This document shows, piece after piece, positions 9,219 to 18,658 of a DNA stretch of 64,000 nt. The stretch's first letter is position 1; every line of letters starts with the position of its first letter. The translations under genes were made by a program, and so were the position numbers. The notes below the pieces were generated by a model. It was not told where the DNA came from and searched no databases. It saw nothing but the letters and a program-made list of their open reading frames with translations. Location of the stretch: NCBI GenBank assembly GCA_019187085.1, contig JABARS010000001.1, forward strand, positions 310,001 through 374,000, given 5' to 3'. The stretch is from Pseudorhodoplanes sp. (GTDB lineage: Bacteria > Pseudomonadota > Alphaproteobacteria > Rhizobiales > Xanthobacteraceae).

Positions 9219-9515
9219 GCCGCAAGAGCCGCGTTGTTTTTACCCGATCGCAGGGGCACTGCCTAGCAGCGAATAAAAAGCGCATAAATGTGCGGGCATT
9301 TTCCCCGCTCGCGGGCGGTAGCAGAGGACGCTTTGTCGTGCGCATTTTCCGGATCGGCCGGCGAGAATGCCGGTCGCCATCCCCACTGCAGGGCCATGAC
9401 CTGCCGCCATGGCCCCACAGCTTATGGGAAGCACATTGATCTCGCACAGGCATCCCACAGCAACCCGGCGCCGGAGCCCGGACGTCGGCTAAGCCGCGCG
9501 AAAATCTCGGCCGAG
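9219..9515. other. Intergenic region between tRNA-Gly and the small secreted protein
   Basis: About 300 bases with no convincing gene. The part next to the tRNA is AT-richer (GCGAATAAAAAGCGCATAAA), as expected for the tRNA promoter on the minus strand, but no clean -35/-10 pair could be assigned. Short GC-rich inverted segments (CCCCGCTCGCGGGCGG) may act as terminator for the gene to the right. Confidence 0.4.
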
Positions 9516-9764
9516 TTACTGGGCCGGCCGCATAACCAGCCTGAATTCAGCATTATCGAACGGAATCTTGCCGGCGGCGCATGCCTCCATCCAGCCCGGC
9601 AATTCGCCATTCTCGATGTGAACGCCACGAACCATGCCGAGATCGAAACACCTATTCCAGCTCACGTCCATCGGCGCGTGCTGTTTGGTTTGCTTTTTCG
9701 CCGCCAAAGCCGGCGTAACGCCCGCCACGCTCAGCAACGCGGCAGCCAATGTCACGTAGCGCAT
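9516..9764 (-). CDS. Small secreted protein of unknown function
   Basis: An 82-residue protein with a typical Sec signal peptide (MRYVTLAAALLSVAGVTPALAA) and a mature part of about 60 residues containing two Cys (NRCFDLGM and MEACAAGKIPF) that could form a disulfide. The WNRCFDLGMVRGVHIE / GKIPF pattern recurs in small exported proteins of Bradyrhizobium relatives, as far as I recall; no function is known. It stands alone on the minus strand. Confidence 0.7.
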   Translation of the reverse strand: MRYVTLAAALLSVAGVTPALAAKKQTKQHAPMDVSWNRCFDLGMVRGVHIENGELPGWMEACAAGKIPFDNAEFRLVMRPAQ

Positions 9765-10017
9765 ATTCGGTCTCCGAAAGATTTTGTTTCGAAAACGGAC
9801 CGCGTGCTGCGCGGAAACCGAATTCGGCGATCATGCCGATCGTCAAAAATATGATCAGCGTCGCAACGTTGGTTGCTAATGCAGAGCGCGATCGCAGGAA
9901 ATAATCGACGAAATGTAATCGGTGCCGCAGCGGATATCTTCTTCATTAAATTGCGACGCGCACATGAAATCGCAACTGTGTGCAGGCGCGCCGCAGATTT
10001 CCGCAGTTATGTCGGCT

Positions 10018-11124
10018 TTACGCGCGAAAATGCTTCGACAGTTTCAGGCTCTGGGCCTGATAGTTCGAGCCGATCCCCTGACCATAGAGTCTGGACGGAC
10101 GCGCCTGCATTCGCTCGTAGACGAGGCGCCCCACAATCTGGCTGTGTTCGAGGATAAACGGCACTTCCCGCGAGCGCACTTCAAGCACCGCGCGCGCCCC
10201 GCGCCCGCCCACGCCGGCATGGCCAAAGCCGGGATCGAAGAAACCCGCATAATGGACGCGGAACTCGCCAACCAGCGGATCGAACGGCACCATCTCGGCG
10301 GCGAAATCCGGCGGGACCTGTACCGCTTCCTTCGAGGCGAGAATGTAGAACTCGTTCGGGTCGAGGATCAGGCTGCGGTCGCGCCGCGCCGTCATCGGTT
10401 CCCAGAAATCGGCGACGTCGTAGCCGCTGCGGCGATCAACGTCGATCAGGCCGGTATGGCGCTTGGCACGATAGCCGATCAGCCCGTCGGCGCCGAACCC
10501 CGACAGGTCGACGCCGACCGCGATGCCCTCGCTCACGTCGGCATGATCGCTGTCGACGAGCTTCTCGCGCGCGTGCAGCGCGCGCAGCGCTGCCGCGTCG
10601 AGCGTAGCCTGTCCGCGCCGGAAGCGGATCTGCGAAAGACGCGAGCCCTCGCGCACCAGCACGGGAAAGGTGCGCGGACTGATCTCTGCGTAAAGCGGAC
10701 CCCGGTAACCGGCCTCGATACGGTCGAAGCTGCGTGCGCGGTCCGCGATCACGCGCGTGAACACGTCAAGTCGACCGGTCGAGCTTTTGGGGTTCGTGGA
10801 AGCCGCGACATCCGGCGGCAAGGCGAGTTGCTCGCACAGCGGCACGATATGGACGCAGCCGGTTTCCAGCACCGCGCCTTCGGACAGGTCGATCGTATGC
10901 AGCGTCAGCGCCTCGATCCGGTCGAGGACGTTGCTGGCCATGCCGGGCAGGAAGCTCGCGCGCACGCGATAGGCGACCGGACCGAGCCGCAGATCGAGAC
11001 TCGCCGGTTGTATCTGGTCGTCGGCAAAGGGATGCGCATAGCGGATCGCGCCCGCATCCGCAAGCGCGGCAATCATGTGGTCCGGGAAAATGCCCTCGCC
11101 GCCCGATGCCGAAGTCGACGTCAC
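10018..11124 (-). CDS. dcd: 2'-deoxycytidine 5'-triphosphate deaminase, double-length alphaproteobacterial form
   Basis: A 368-residue enzyme converting dCTP to dUTP for dTMP synthesis. It is about twice the length of E. coli Dcd (around 190 residues) and reads as two related dUTPase/Dcd-fold halves: the first has QIQPASLDLRLG and TNPKSSTGRLDVFTRVIAD, the second HTGLIDVDRRSGYDVADFW and HYAGFFDPGFG. This duplicated form is known in alphaproteobacteria. Conserved Ser-Arg-Glu motifs in the first half suggest that it carries the active site. It stands alone, 136 bases from the SGNH gene upstream. Confidence 0.88.
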   Translation of the reverse strand: MTSTSASGGEGIFPDHMIAALADAGAIRYAHPFADDQIQPASLDLRLGPVAYRVRASFLPGMASNVLDRIEALTLHTIDLSEGAVLETGCVHIVPLCEQLALPPDVAASTNPKSSTGRLDVFTRVIADRARSFDRIEAGYRGPLYAEISPRTFPVLVREGSRLSQIRFRRGQATLDAAALRALHAREKLVDSDHADVSEGIAVGVDLSGFGADGLIGYRAKRHTGLIDVDRRSGYDVADFWEPMTARRDRSLILDPNEFYILASKEAVQVPPDFAAEMVPFDPLVGEFRVHYAGFFDPGFGHAGVGGRGARAVLEVRSREVPFILEHSQIVGRLVYERMQARPSRLYGQGIGSNYQAQSLKLSKHFRA

Positions 11125-11260
11125 GTTGATCCAGTCCCCGCTCCCGGCCCGGCAGATGTAGCGTGGCCGCGCCCGCGCTCAAAGGGAATGAGCCCGGCCG
11201 CACACAAGTATTTCGGAGAAGTATCTCGGACGAAGTGCGACCCGACCCCGGCGGGCCGGG

Positions 11261-12070
11261 TCAGCGCGGCGCGTGAACACCGGCCGTGAGCGTGGAGCGC
11301 GTCGCGGCCTCGGCGATATCGCCCGCCAGCAGCCTGGCCAGACAGCCATAGCTCCAGTCGTTCAGATGCAGTTCATCCGGGGACAGGAAGCGCTCGAACG
11401 GCATCCGTTCGTGCTGATACCAGTGCCGCATCACGGCAAAGCGGCGGAATAGGTTGACGTTTTCTTTCTTGGCCGTAAGCGCGATCAGATCGACCATGCC
11501 GTCCGCGTCAGGCTTGGCCAGCACCTTGGGCGCGAATTGCGGATCAATCAGGATAATGTCGGCGCCGGCCCGCTTCAGCCGCGCGAGGCCGTCGTGGATC
11601 AGCGCCGCCGCCGGCTGCAGCGGCTGATCGCGCAGGACCGAATTGGTGCCGACCTGCCAGATCACGACGTCGGGATTCTCCGCGATCACGGCTGTGTCGA
11701 AGCGCGCGATCATGTCGCGCGTCACCTCGCCGTTCACGCCCTGGTTCAGCACTGAAATCGAAGCGTGGGGGAATGCCGCCGCAAGCTCGGCTGCGAGCCG
11801 GCTCGGATACGAATGCGCCGGGGAGCTTGCGCCGGCACCCGCGGTCGAAGACGAGCCGATCGCGACGATCTTGACCGGCAAGCCCGCGGCGAGACGGCGC
11901 GCCGTACGCGGCAGCGGATTGACAAACCTGCCAAGGCCGGCGGGTGCGCTGCATCCTGCAAGCGGTGCCGGCGCATCGGCGACGCTTTCCTGCGCGCGTA
12001 TAGGCTGTGGCAGGGCAACGAGAAACAAGCTTGCGGCAAGAACCGCGCTCGGACGAAACGGCAGCGTCAT
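11261..12070 (-). CDS. Secreted SGNH/GDSL-fold hydrolase or acyl-transfer esterase, catalytically intact
   Basis: A 269-residue exported protein (signal peptide ending near PIRAQ). SGNH blocks are intact: nucleophile Ser in AIGSSSTAGAGA, oxyanion Gly in NQGVNGE, Asn in WQVGTNS, and the Asp-His pair in DELHLND. It is the last gene of an operon with the OpgC-like acyltransferase at 12843 and the related but degenerate SGNH protein at 12076, only 5 bases upstream. In other systems a membrane acyltransferase passes acyl groups to a periplasmic SGNH protein that acylates or deacylates a glycan; a similar role here is inferred. Confidence 0.85.
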   Translation of the reverse strand: MTLPFRPSAVLAASLFLVALPQPIRAQESVADAPAPLAGCSAPAGLGRFVNPLPRTARRLAAGLPVKIVAIGSSSTAGAGASSPAHSYPSRLAAELAAAFPHASISVLNQGVNGEVTRDMIARFDTAVIAENPDVVIWQVGTNSVLRDQPLQPAAALIHDGLARLKRAGADIILIDPQFAPKVLAKPDADGMVDLIALTAKKENVNLFRRFAVMRHWYQHERMPFERFLSPDELHLNDWSYGCLARLLAGDIAEAATRSTLTAGVHAPR

Positions 12071-12075
12071 GATTG

Positions 12076-12846
12076 CTATTGCCCTGCCTGCCCGTCCGGT
12101 TTTTCAAGCTTTGCCGCATCAAAAATCAACGCGGCGAGCGCGCGTCCGAGACAATCATGCACCTTCACGGCCAGTCCGCGATCCTTGCCGGCGGCATAGA
12201 AATCGAATGCGCCGACATCGTTCCAGTACCGCATCAGCGCGAGGCGATCGAACAACGGTACATCGCGCTCGCGCGCGACGGCTCGCATACTGTCGGCATA
12301 GGCTGCAATGTGGATCATGGACTCGGTACGCGGACTGTATTGCATGTTGATCAGGACAACGTCCGCACCGCCAGCCTGCAAATCCGCCACGCCGTCTTCG
12401 AGCGTCTCCCGAAACTGCGCCGGATCAACGCCCCGGATAGCATCAAACGTCCCTGTCTGCCACAATACCAAAGCGGGCTTTATCTCTGCCAGCAGTTTTT
12501 TGAGTTCCCCGGCCATATCGGCGGTCGTTCGCCGCGATTTCGCCAGAGAAACGACGTTAACCATCACACCCGGAAGGCGTCGCGACAGCGCCGCCTGCAG
12601 GCGTGCCGGATAGGCACTGGAACCGCCGTCTGGGCCCGCGAGGGCCGACGACGCGGTTCCAAGCACGGCAATGTCGAGACGCTTGTTATCCTGCACCGCC
12701 TGGGCGACGCGCTTGAGCTCGCTGTCGCTGAACAGAAGATAAGCCGGCAGGTCGCACGAATCCGGAGCCTGCGCGTGCGCGCTTCCCGTCCACGCAAACA
12801 GCAGCGCCGCGAGGAACACAATCGTCTTCACGTCTCGCGTCTTCAC
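12076..12846 (-). CDS. Secreted SGNH-fold protein lacking catalytic residues (probable pseudoenzyme)
   Basis: A 256-residue exported paralogue of the next gene. Translation begins at GTG 12846, which overlaps the OpgC stop codon as GTGA and has GGGAGG six bases upstream; a second in-frame GTG lies at 12831. The signal peptide is IVFLAALLFAWTGSAHAQ. Aligned by eye with its neighbour, GSSST is replaced by GTASS (nucleophile Ser becomes Ala), NQGVNG by SLAKSR (oxyanion Gly lost), GTNS by GTFD (Asn becomes Phe), and the DxxH motif is not preserved in register. It probably binds rather than hydrolyses, or has a structural role. Confidence 0.8.
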   Translation of the reverse strand: MKTRDVKTIVFLAALLFAWTGSAHAQAPDSCDLPAYLLFSDSELKRVAQAVQDNKRLDIAVLGTASSALAGPDGGSSAYPARLQAALSRRLPGVMVNVVSLAKSRRTTADMAGELKKLLAEIKPALVLWQTGTFDAIRGVDPAQFRETLEDGVADLQAGGADVVLINMQYSPRTESMIHIAAYADSMRAVARERDVPLFDRLALMRYWNDVGAFDFYAAGKDRGLAVKVHDCLGRALAALIFDAAKLEKPDGQAGQ

Positions 12847-12853
12847 GTCTCGC
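12824..12853 (-). repeat. Perfect 15-bp tandem duplication spanning the opgC stop / SGNH start
   Basis: On the minus strand GCGAGACGTGAAGAC occurs twice without a spacer (12853-12839 and 12838-12824). The first copy contains the OpgC stop codon and the overlapping GTG start of the SGNH gene; the second contains a second in-frame GTG. Being 15 bases long, it adds five codons without changing frame. Confidence 0.85.
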
Positions 12854-14033
12854 CTCCCGCAAGATCGGCGCGCGCGGCCTGCGGGCGCGCGGTCGCCTTG
12901 CGCCCCTCCACCCGCTTGTACCAGGCGATCAGCCAGGCCGCTGCGATCATCAATGCAATGCCGACGACGCTGACCACGATCTGCATGACTGTTCCGCCTG
13001 CGAACTCCACTTTCGCGAAATGCGCGGCGAATGACAGAAACACGCCGATGCAGAAGATTTCGAGCGAATGCTGCCCGCACAGGATCGCCGGACGCAGCAA
13101 CGGCGAGGTGAGCCCAGACCAGGTGCGCGGCACAAAATAGACCGTCACGGCCGCGAGCGCCAGAAAGTGCGCGAAGCGCAGGACGTCGAGATTCGTCTTG
13201 CTGATCGGATACATCTGGTCGGACAGCCATTTCGGCATGAACAAATACTCAAGACGGGGGAAATACCACGTCATCGTTACAAAAAAGCCAAACAGCAAAT
13301 AGGCCACCGCCAGGCTCAATGTGATGCGCGAGCGCAGCAGGCCGCCGAGCCTCTCCGCGCCGCCGAGCGCGCACCAGGCCCCGAACACGAACAGCAATTG
13401 CCAGGCGAACGGATTGAAGAACCAGTAGCCGCTCGGATAGGCGGGGAAATTCCAGCCAAACTCCCATGCCGCCGCATAGATGATTGCCGAGGCGGCCAGT
13501 GCCGTCGTCGGCCATCGTAACAGAAGCCACAGGAGTGGCGGGAAGAGCAGCAGCAGGACGATATAGAGCGGCAGCACGTCCATGTTCGCCGGCTTGAATT
13601 TCAGCAGCAAGGCCTCGACGATCGTGACGTCGGGTTGCTGCAGGAAATCCAGGATTCCCATCTCTTCGGCATAGAGCGGATTCTGGAACCCGCGCGCGAC
13701 ATAGGCGATCTGCGCCAGATAGATCGTGAACAAAAAGACGTGTGCGATATAGATCTGCCAGGCGCGCTTGTAGACGCGCGCGCCGGCAATCACAAATCCG
13801 CGCTCGCGCATGGCGCGGCCATAGACGAAGGCGGCAGTATAGCCAGAAATGAAGATGAATATCTCGGTAGCGTCGCTGAATCCGTAATTGCGGATCGTCA
13901 GCCAGGCGACAATGTTCGAGGGGATATGGTCGAGAAAGATCAGCCATAGCGCGATACCACGGAACAGATCGAGGCGCAGATCGCGCTCCGTCGTCATGAC
14001 GGGCTGGACTGTCCTGGTGTCCATGAATGACAT
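12843..14033 (-). CDS. OpgC-type integral membrane acyltransferase
   Basis: A 396-residue polytopic protein with about ten membrane helices and the opening motif [24 protein letters not shown], typical of the OpgC/acyltransferase-3-like family (OpgC succinylates osmoregulated periplasmic glucans). Further markers are [10 protein letters not shown] and [15 protein letters not shown]. The gene heads an operon with two SGNH-fold periplasmic proteins, the first overlapping its stop codon, so it likely supplies acyl groups for a periplasmic or surface glycan. The ATG at 14033 is chosen; the frame reaches a TTG at 14060. The acceptor glycan is unknown: no opgG/opgH is in the window. Confidence 0.85.
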   Translation of the reverse strand: MSFMDTRTVQPVMTTERDLRLDLFRGIALWLIFLDHIPSNIVAWLTIRNYGFSDATEIFIFISGYTAAFVYGRAMRERGFVIAGARVYKRAWQIYIAHVFLFTIYLAQIAYVARGFQNPLYAEEMGILDFLQQPDVTIVEALLLKFKPANMDVLPLYIVLLLLFPPLLWLLLRWPTTALAASAIIYAAAWEFGWNFPAYPSGYWFFNPFAWQLLFVFGAWCALGGAERLGGLLRSRITLSLAVAYLLFGFFVTMTWYFPRLEYLFMPKWLSDQMYPISKTNLDVLRFAHFLALAAVTVYFVPRTWSGLTSPLLRPAILCGQHSLEIFCIGVFLSFAAHFAKVEFAGGTVMQIVVSVVGIALMIAAAWLIAWYKRVEGRKATARPQAARADLAGGET

Positions 14034-14162
14034 GGGCCGCCGCGGGATGGGCTTCAACAAGATGCGGAAGGAGCATTGCCGAGAGCGTCGGCGGTTGCAA
14101 GACCGCCAATGTCACGGTTGAATGATCGGCCAATGACGTTGCGATTCAAGGTCCGAAGCTCC

Positions 14163-14555
14163 ATGTACAGTGCCACCACCCGCGACATCGAAGTGATGGT
14201 GACGCCGCGTTTCCTGGCGGAACGCTCGGCCCCGGAACGCGGACACTTCTTCTGGTCCTACACGATCGAAATCGCCAATAACGGCCAAGAGACGGTGCAA
14301 CTGAAAACGCGCTACTGGCACATCACCGACGCCAACGGCCGGGTCCAGGAAGTGCGCGGCGCCGGGGTCGTCGGCGAACAACCGGTCATCGAGCCCGGCC
14401 AGAAGTTCGAATATACCAGCGGCGTCCCGCTGACCACATCCTCCGGCTTCATGCGCGGCAGTTATCGCATGGTCACGCCGGACGGGGAGAGCTTCGACAT
14501 CCAGATTCCCGCCTTCTCGCTCGACGCGGCCGAAGCCGGCCGCACCCTCAATTGA
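14163..14555 (+). CDS. apaG: ApaG (DUF525) protein
   Basis: A 130-residue single-domain protein with an Ig-like beta fold. The start [15 protein letters not shown] at ATG 14163 matches the family's usual beginning and length; frames from 14133 or 14076 would add an atypical tail. Conserved features: [28 protein letters not shown], the glycine-rich GAGVVGEQP loop (a nucleotide-binding-like motif), and [18 protein letters not shown]. ApaG has been linked to cobalt/magnesium homeostasis and binds pyrophosphate groups; its role remains poorly defined. Its last 8 bases overlap hslO, which is convergent. Confidence 0.95.
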   Translation: MYSATTRDIEVMVTPRFLAERSAPERGHFFWSYTIEIANNGQETVQLKTRYWHITDANGRVQEVRGAGVVGEQPVIEPGQKFEYTSGVPLTTSSGFMRGSYRMVTPDGESFDIQIPAFSLDAAEAGRTLN

Positions 14556-15558
14556 GCTTGTCGTCCGCGTCCGACACTTCGGCAGGATCGAAGCGATAGG
14601 TCTCGTTGCAGAATTCGCAGGTGACGGAAATCGTCCCCTCCTCGACCATGTCGTCGCGATCCTGCTGCGGAAAGCTCTTCAGCATGGCCGAAACGGTTTC
14701 GCGCGAGCAGGTGCAGCGGGCGGCGACCTGGGCATTGTCGAACACGCGCACGCCGCGTTCATGGAACAGCCGGTAAACCAGCCGCTCGGTGGAGAGCGCG
14801 GGATCGATCAGCTCGAGATCCTCCACGGTCTCAACGATCGAGCGCCCCTCCACCCAGGCGTCATCTTCGGCGACGCTGTGGACCGCAATGCCCTCCGGCG
14901 CATCGCCGGGATCGAGATCGTTCGTGCGCATGCGCTCCGGCGCCTTCGGCAGGAATTGCAGCAAGATTCCGCCCGCCCGCCAGCGATGGCGCGGTCCGTC
15001 GGGTTCCGCACGGAACTCTTCCGCGACGGCCAGACGCACACGCGTCGGAATCTGCTCGGAGCGCCGGAAATATTCGTGCGCCGCCTCCTCGAGACCGCGT
15101 CCCTCGAGGGCGACCACACCCTGATAGCGGTTCATGTCCGCACCCTGATCGATCGTCATGGCCAGATGACCGCGGCCGAGCAGCATGCCGGCGCTGGTCT
15201 GGCCCGATGCGAGCGCCTCATCCAGCCGGTTGCGGTCGAAGCGCGCGCAGGCACGGATGCCGCCTTCCGTCGCGTAATCGACCACCAGCATGCGGACCGG
15301 ACCGTCGGTCTGGGTCTGCAGGATGAAACGGCCGTCGAATTTCAGCGCCGACCCGAACAGCGCGGCAAGCGTCACCGCCTCGCCCAGAAGCTTGGCGACG
15401 GGCAAGGGATAATCGTGGCGCGACAGAATCTCGTCGACCGAGGGGCCGAGACGAACCACGCGCCCGCGCAAATCGAGGGCTCCGACCTCGAACGGGAGGA
15501 TCGTGTCGTCTGCCGAGTGAAGAGCCGGGATCCGGGAAGTGTCGTCGTTATGGGTCAT
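14548..15558 (-). CDS. hslO: Hsp33 redox-regulated chaperone
   Basis: A 336-residue cytoplasmic holdase activated by oxidation. The N-terminal substrate-binding domain contains [20 protein letters not shown] and the C-terminal redox switch has four Cys in RCTCS (CxC) and CEFC (CxxC), the zinc-binding set that forms disulfides under oxidative stress. The ATG at 15558 overlaps the argF stop as ATGA, implying translational coupling to argF; the longer frame to 15582 would lie inside argF. It is convergent with apaG and overlaps it by 8 bases. Confidence 0.95.
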   Translation of the reverse strand: MTHNDDTSRIPALHSADDTILPFEVGALDLRGRVVRLGPSVDEILSRHDYPLPVAKLLGEAVTLAALFGSALKFDGRFILQTQTDGPVRMLVVDYATEGGIRACARFDRNRLDEALASGQTSAGMLLGRGHLAMTIDQGADMNRYQGVVALEGRGLEEAAHEYFRRSEQIPTRVRLAVAEEFRAEPDGPRHRWRAGGILLQFLPKAPERMRTNDLDPGDAPEGIAVHSVAEDDAWVEGRSIVETVEDLELIDPALSTERLVYRLFHERGVRVFDNAQVAARCTCSRETVSAMLKSFPQQDRDDMVEEGTISVTCEFCNETYRFDPAEVSDADDKLN

Positions 15559-16493
15559 TGCACAGCCGCATTTAGGCACCACGTAAGTATGCCCTTCTGC
15601 GCATGCAAGCGGTTCTCGGCCTCGTCAAAGACGACCGAATGCGGCCCGTCCATGACCTCGTCGGTCACTTCCTCACCGCGATGGGCCGGCAGGCAGTGCA
15701 TGAACACCGCGTCCGGCTTGGCTTTGGCCATCAGTTCAGCATTGACCTGATAGCGTTTAAGCAGGTTGTGCCGATTCGCCTTCGTCTGCTCGTCGCCCAT
15801 CGACACCCAGGTGTCGGTGACCACGCAGTCGGCGTCCGCTACGGCCTGTTCCGGGTCTTCGAACATCTGGATCGCGGCACCCGAGGCCTTGACCCAGTCG
15901 AGCAGCCACGGCTTTGGCCGCAATTCGCGCGGGCTTGCCACCCGCAACGAGAATTCGAAGCGTTCGGCCGCGTGCACCCACGACGTCAGAACGTTGTTTG
16001 CATCGCCGCTCCAGGTCACGGTGCGCCCGCGGATCGAGCCGCGATGCTCCTCATAGGTCATGACGTCGGCCAGCACCTGGCAGGGATGCGAGAGCTTCGT
16101 CAGCCCGTTGATGACCGGCACGGTCGCGTACCGCGCAAGCTCGGTAACGATCGTGTGGTCGAGCGTGCGGATCATGATGCAGTCGACATAGCGCGACAGC
16201 ACCTTGGCGGTATCGGAAATGGTCTCGCCGCGCCCGAGCTGCATCTCCGCTCCGGTCAGCATGATGGCGTCGCCGCCGAGCTGCCGCATGGCGACATCGA
16301 ACGAGACGCGGGTACGGGTCGACGGCTTGTCGAAAATCATCGCCAGCGTCTGCCCGGCAAGCGGACGCGGCGCGGCGGCGCGCAATTGCTGACGCTTGGC
16401 CTTCATGAGGCGCGACGCCTCGATCATCCCGCGCAGCTCGGCCTTGGGAATGTCGGTCAGATCGAGAAAATGCCGGATGCTGGGCGCTGTCAT
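15555..16493 (-). CDS. argF: Ornithine carbamoyltransferase
   Basis: A 312-residue enzyme joining carbamoyl phosphate and ornithine to give citrulline in arginine synthesis. The start [16 protein letters not shown] (ATG 16493) overlaps the argD stop as ATGA. Hallmarks are the carbamoyl-phosphate loop [11 protein letters not shown], the MIRT segment, HPCQVLADV, and the ornithine-binding [10 protein letters not shown]. Length is normal. The reading frame extends upstream inside argD but without family similarity. It lies in the middle of the argD-argF-hslO operon. Confidence 0.97.
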   Translation of the reverse strand: MTAPSIRHFLDLTDIPKAELRGMIEASRLMKAKRQQLRAAAPRPLAGQTLAMIFDKPSTRTRVSFDVAMRQLGGDAIMLTGAEMQLGRGETISDTAKVLSRYVDCIMIRTLDHTIVTELARYATVPVINGLTKLSHPCQVLADVMTYEEHRGSIRGRTVTWSGDANNVLTSWVHAAERFEFSLRVASPRELRPKPWLLDWVKASGAAIQMFEDPEQAVADADCVVTDTWVSMGDEQTKANRHNLLKRYQVNAELMAKAKPDAVFMHCLPAHRGEEVTDEVMDGPHSVVFDEAENRLHAQKGILTWCLNAAVQ

Positions 16494-17689
16494 ACGGCGG
16501 CCTTCTCCTTGCTCGCGGTGCTGGCAAGGCGCGAACAGGCACGCTCGATCATGCCGAGCGCCTCGATGACCTCCGCCTCGCCGATGATCAGCGGCGGCAG
16601 GAGACGCACGACATTGTCGCCGGCAGCCACTGCGAGCAGCTTCTCGGCACGCAGTTCCTTGACGAGATCGCCGTTCGGCACCGCAGCCTTGAGGCCCAGC
16701 AGCAGGCCCTCGCCGCGCACCTCCTCGATGACGGAGGGAAAGCGGTCCTTCAGTTCGGCGAGCCGCTGCTTCAGGCGCAGCGACATCTTTCGCACATTCT
16801 CCAGGAATCCCCGAGCCAGCACGACGTCGAGCACCGCATTGCCGACGCTCATGGCGAGCGGATTGCCGCCGAAGGTCGAACCGTGGGTTCCGGCCGTCAT
16901 GCCCTGCGCCGCATCCGCGGTCGCAAGACAGGCGCCGACGGGAAAGCCGCCGCCCAGCGCCTTGGCGAGCGCCATGATGTCGGGCACGATCCCGGAACGC
17001 TGATAGGCGAACAGTTCGCCGGTGCGGCCGACGCCGGTTTGCACTTCGTCGAACATCAGCAGCAAGCCGCGCTGGTTGCAAAGTTCGCGCAAGGCCTTGA
17101 GGAATTGCGGCGGCACGACGCGAACCCCGCCCTCGCCCATGACCGGTTCGATCAGGATCGCCGCCGTGGCATCACCGACCGCGCGCTTGGCCGCGTCGAA
17201 GTCACCGAAGGCGACCTGGTCGAAGCCCTCGGTCACCGGCCCGAAGCCTTCGAGATATTTCTTCTGCCCGCCGGCTGCGAGCGTGGCGAGGGTGCGGCCA
17301 TGGAAAGCGCCCTCGAACGTCACGATGCGGAAACGCTCCGGTCTGCCCTGCACGGCGTGGAACTTGCGCGCCATCTTGATCGAACATTCCAGCGCCTCGG
17401 CGCCGGAATTCGCAAAGAACACCGTGTCGGCGAAGCTCTCGCGGCACAGCCGCTCGGCCAGCCGCTCGGCTTCCGGAATGCGAAACAGGTTGGAGACGTG
17501 CCAGATCTTCTGCGCCTGCTCGGTCAGCGCGGCGACCAGTTGCGGATGGGCATGGCCAAGCACGTTGACCGCAACGCCCGCGGTAAAATCGAGATAACGC
17601 TCGCCCGCAGTCGAAACCAGCCATGCACCTTCGCCCCGCTCGAAAGCGAGGTCGGCACGCGCATAGGTCGGCAATAGATGCGACTTCAC
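16490..17689 (-). CDS. argD: Acetylornithine / succinylornithine aminotransferase
   Basis: A 399-residue class III PLP-dependent transaminase making N-acetylornithine in arginine synthesis; it may also serve lysine synthesis. Markers: [55 protein letters not shown], and the PLP Lys in [14 protein letters not shown]. The GTG at 17689 gives the family's usual length and directly precedes the conserved KSHLLPTY; the frame stays open upstream to 17950 without recognisable content, so the start is the least certain part. The stop overlaps argF as ATGA. Confidence 0.93.
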   Translation of the reverse strand: MKSHLLPTYARADLAFERGEGAWLVSTAGERYLDFTAGVAVNVLGHAHPQLVAALTEQAQKIWHVSNLFRIPEAERLAERLCRESFADTVFFANSGAEALECSIKMARKFHAVQGRPERFRIVTFEGAFHGRTLATLAAGGQKKYLEGFGPVTEGFDQVAFGDFDAAKRAVGDATAAILIEPVMGEGGVRVVPPQFLKALRELCNQRGLLLMFDEVQTGVGRTGELFAYQRSGIVPDIMALAKALGGGFPVGACLATADAAQGMTAGTHGSTFGGNPLAMSVGNAVLDVVLARGFLENVRKMSLRLKQRLAELKDRFPSVIEEVRGEGLLLGLKAAVPNGDLVKELRAEKLLAVAAGDNVVRLLPPLIIGEAEVIEALGMIERACSRLASTASKEKAAV

Positions 17690-18068
17690 GACCGTTTTCC
17701 GATCATCAACGACGTTCTTTGCGCCGTCGGAAACGAAATGTGCCGCCCCGACGGGCGGCACGCTTAAATATTCTATTGGCAGCCCTTCAGTGTCAACCGC
17801 ACCGGAAAGGTACGGCATTGCCGCAACTTCACCAAGAAGCGGTGGAAACTGGCCGAAAACCGGGGACTTGACGGGCCGGACTCTTGCGAGCGAGTCCCGC
17901 CATATTGTAGCGTCGGGGTCGTCGGATACGACATCTCGTGCGGCGGACAACAGTTTAGCGTGCCATGGGTACTTGCAGACGCGTCGGGCGGCCTAACCGC
18001 TGCCAGGCAAGGGAGACGGATTCCGCAGATTCGCGCCGGGCACGGCCGCCAAGGAGGAGAAAAGCCTC
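17690..18068. other. Intergenic region between argD and gcrA
   Basis: About 380 bases between divergent genes. It contains a possible -35 TTGACG at 17868-17873 and two GANTC methylation sites at 17879-17883 and 17892-17896 within a short inverted repeat (GGACTC / GAGTCC). No credible gene was seen; if argD began further upstream its N-terminus would occupy part of this stretch. Confidence 0.5.
17878..17897. promoter_or_regulatory. Paired GANTC (CcrM) sites in an inverted repeat upstream of gcrA
   Basis: GGACTC at 17878-17883 and GAGTCC at 17892-17897 form a 6-bp inverted repeat with an 8-base centre, and each half contains a GANTC site. GANTC is the target of the CcrM adenine methylase, and GcrA acts at promoters carrying methylated GANTC, so autoregulation is plausible. 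The distance to the gcrA start is about 170 bases. Confidence 0.45.
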
Positions 18069-18554
18069 ATGAACTGGACGGACGAACGCGTTGAACTCCT
18101 GAAGAAATTGTGGGCCGACGGCCTCTCGGCCAGCCAGATCGCTGCGGAACTGGGCGGCATCACCCGTAACGCCGTCATCGGGAAGGTCCACCGTCTTGGC
18201 CTGTCCGGCCGCGCCAAGAGCCCTTCGTCGGCCGCGCCGCGGCCGCGCAAGCCGCGCCACAGCCACATGGTCCGTGTGCGCCCGGCTATGCGCGGCAATA
18301 CCGCGCTCGCCTATGCCTACGACATGGAGGCCGAAGCCGAACCGGAAGTGATCGACAATATCATTCCGATCGGGCAGCGCCGCAGCCTGCTCGAACTCAA
18401 CGAAAGCACCTGCCGCTGGCCGATCGGCGACCCGGCGGGACCGGATTTCTTCTTCTGCGGTGGCGCACCGGTGGCCGGCCATCCCTATTGCGGCTACCAC
18501 GTGCGGGTCGCCTATCAGCCGCCCGCGCAGCGCCGCGATCGCCGACGCGACTGA
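18069..18554 (+). CDS. gcrA: GcrA cell-cycle regulator
   Basis: A 161-residue alphaproteobacterial cell-cycle transcription factor that binds sigma-70 RNA polymerase and methylated GANTC sites. The N-terminal DNA-binding domain MNWTDERVELLKKLWADG...GGITRNAVIGKVHRLGLSG is diagnostic. A basic, proline-rich linker follows, and the C-terminal domain has CRWPIGDP...FFFCGG...PYCGYHVRVAY with conserved Cys and His. Length is near the family norm. It is divergent from argD and convergent with phoB. Confidence 0.96.
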   Translation: MNWTDERVELLKKLWADGLSASQIAAELGGITRNAVIGKVHRLGLSGRAKSPSSAAPRPRKPRHSHMVRVRPAMRGNTALAYAYDMEAEAEPEVIDNIIPIGQRRSLLELNESTCRWPIGDPAGPDFFFCGGAPVAGHPYCGYHVRVAYQPPAQRRDRRRD

Positions 18555-18658
18555 CGCTGCAGCGGGCGGGTCAGGATCGCGCTCCCACGCGAGACCGCCC
18601 GCAAGCCGACAAGCATCCGGAAAAACCGATTGCGGCAAGCCGGCCCTGACGCGGCCCG

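Noticed and set aside
9922..11289. Plus-strand open frame of 455 codons
   Set aside because: It is antisense to dcd, whose minus-strand protein has clear conserved motifs.
15603..17003. Plus-strand open frame of 466 codons
   Set aside because: It is antisense to argF and argD and is an artefact of high GC content.
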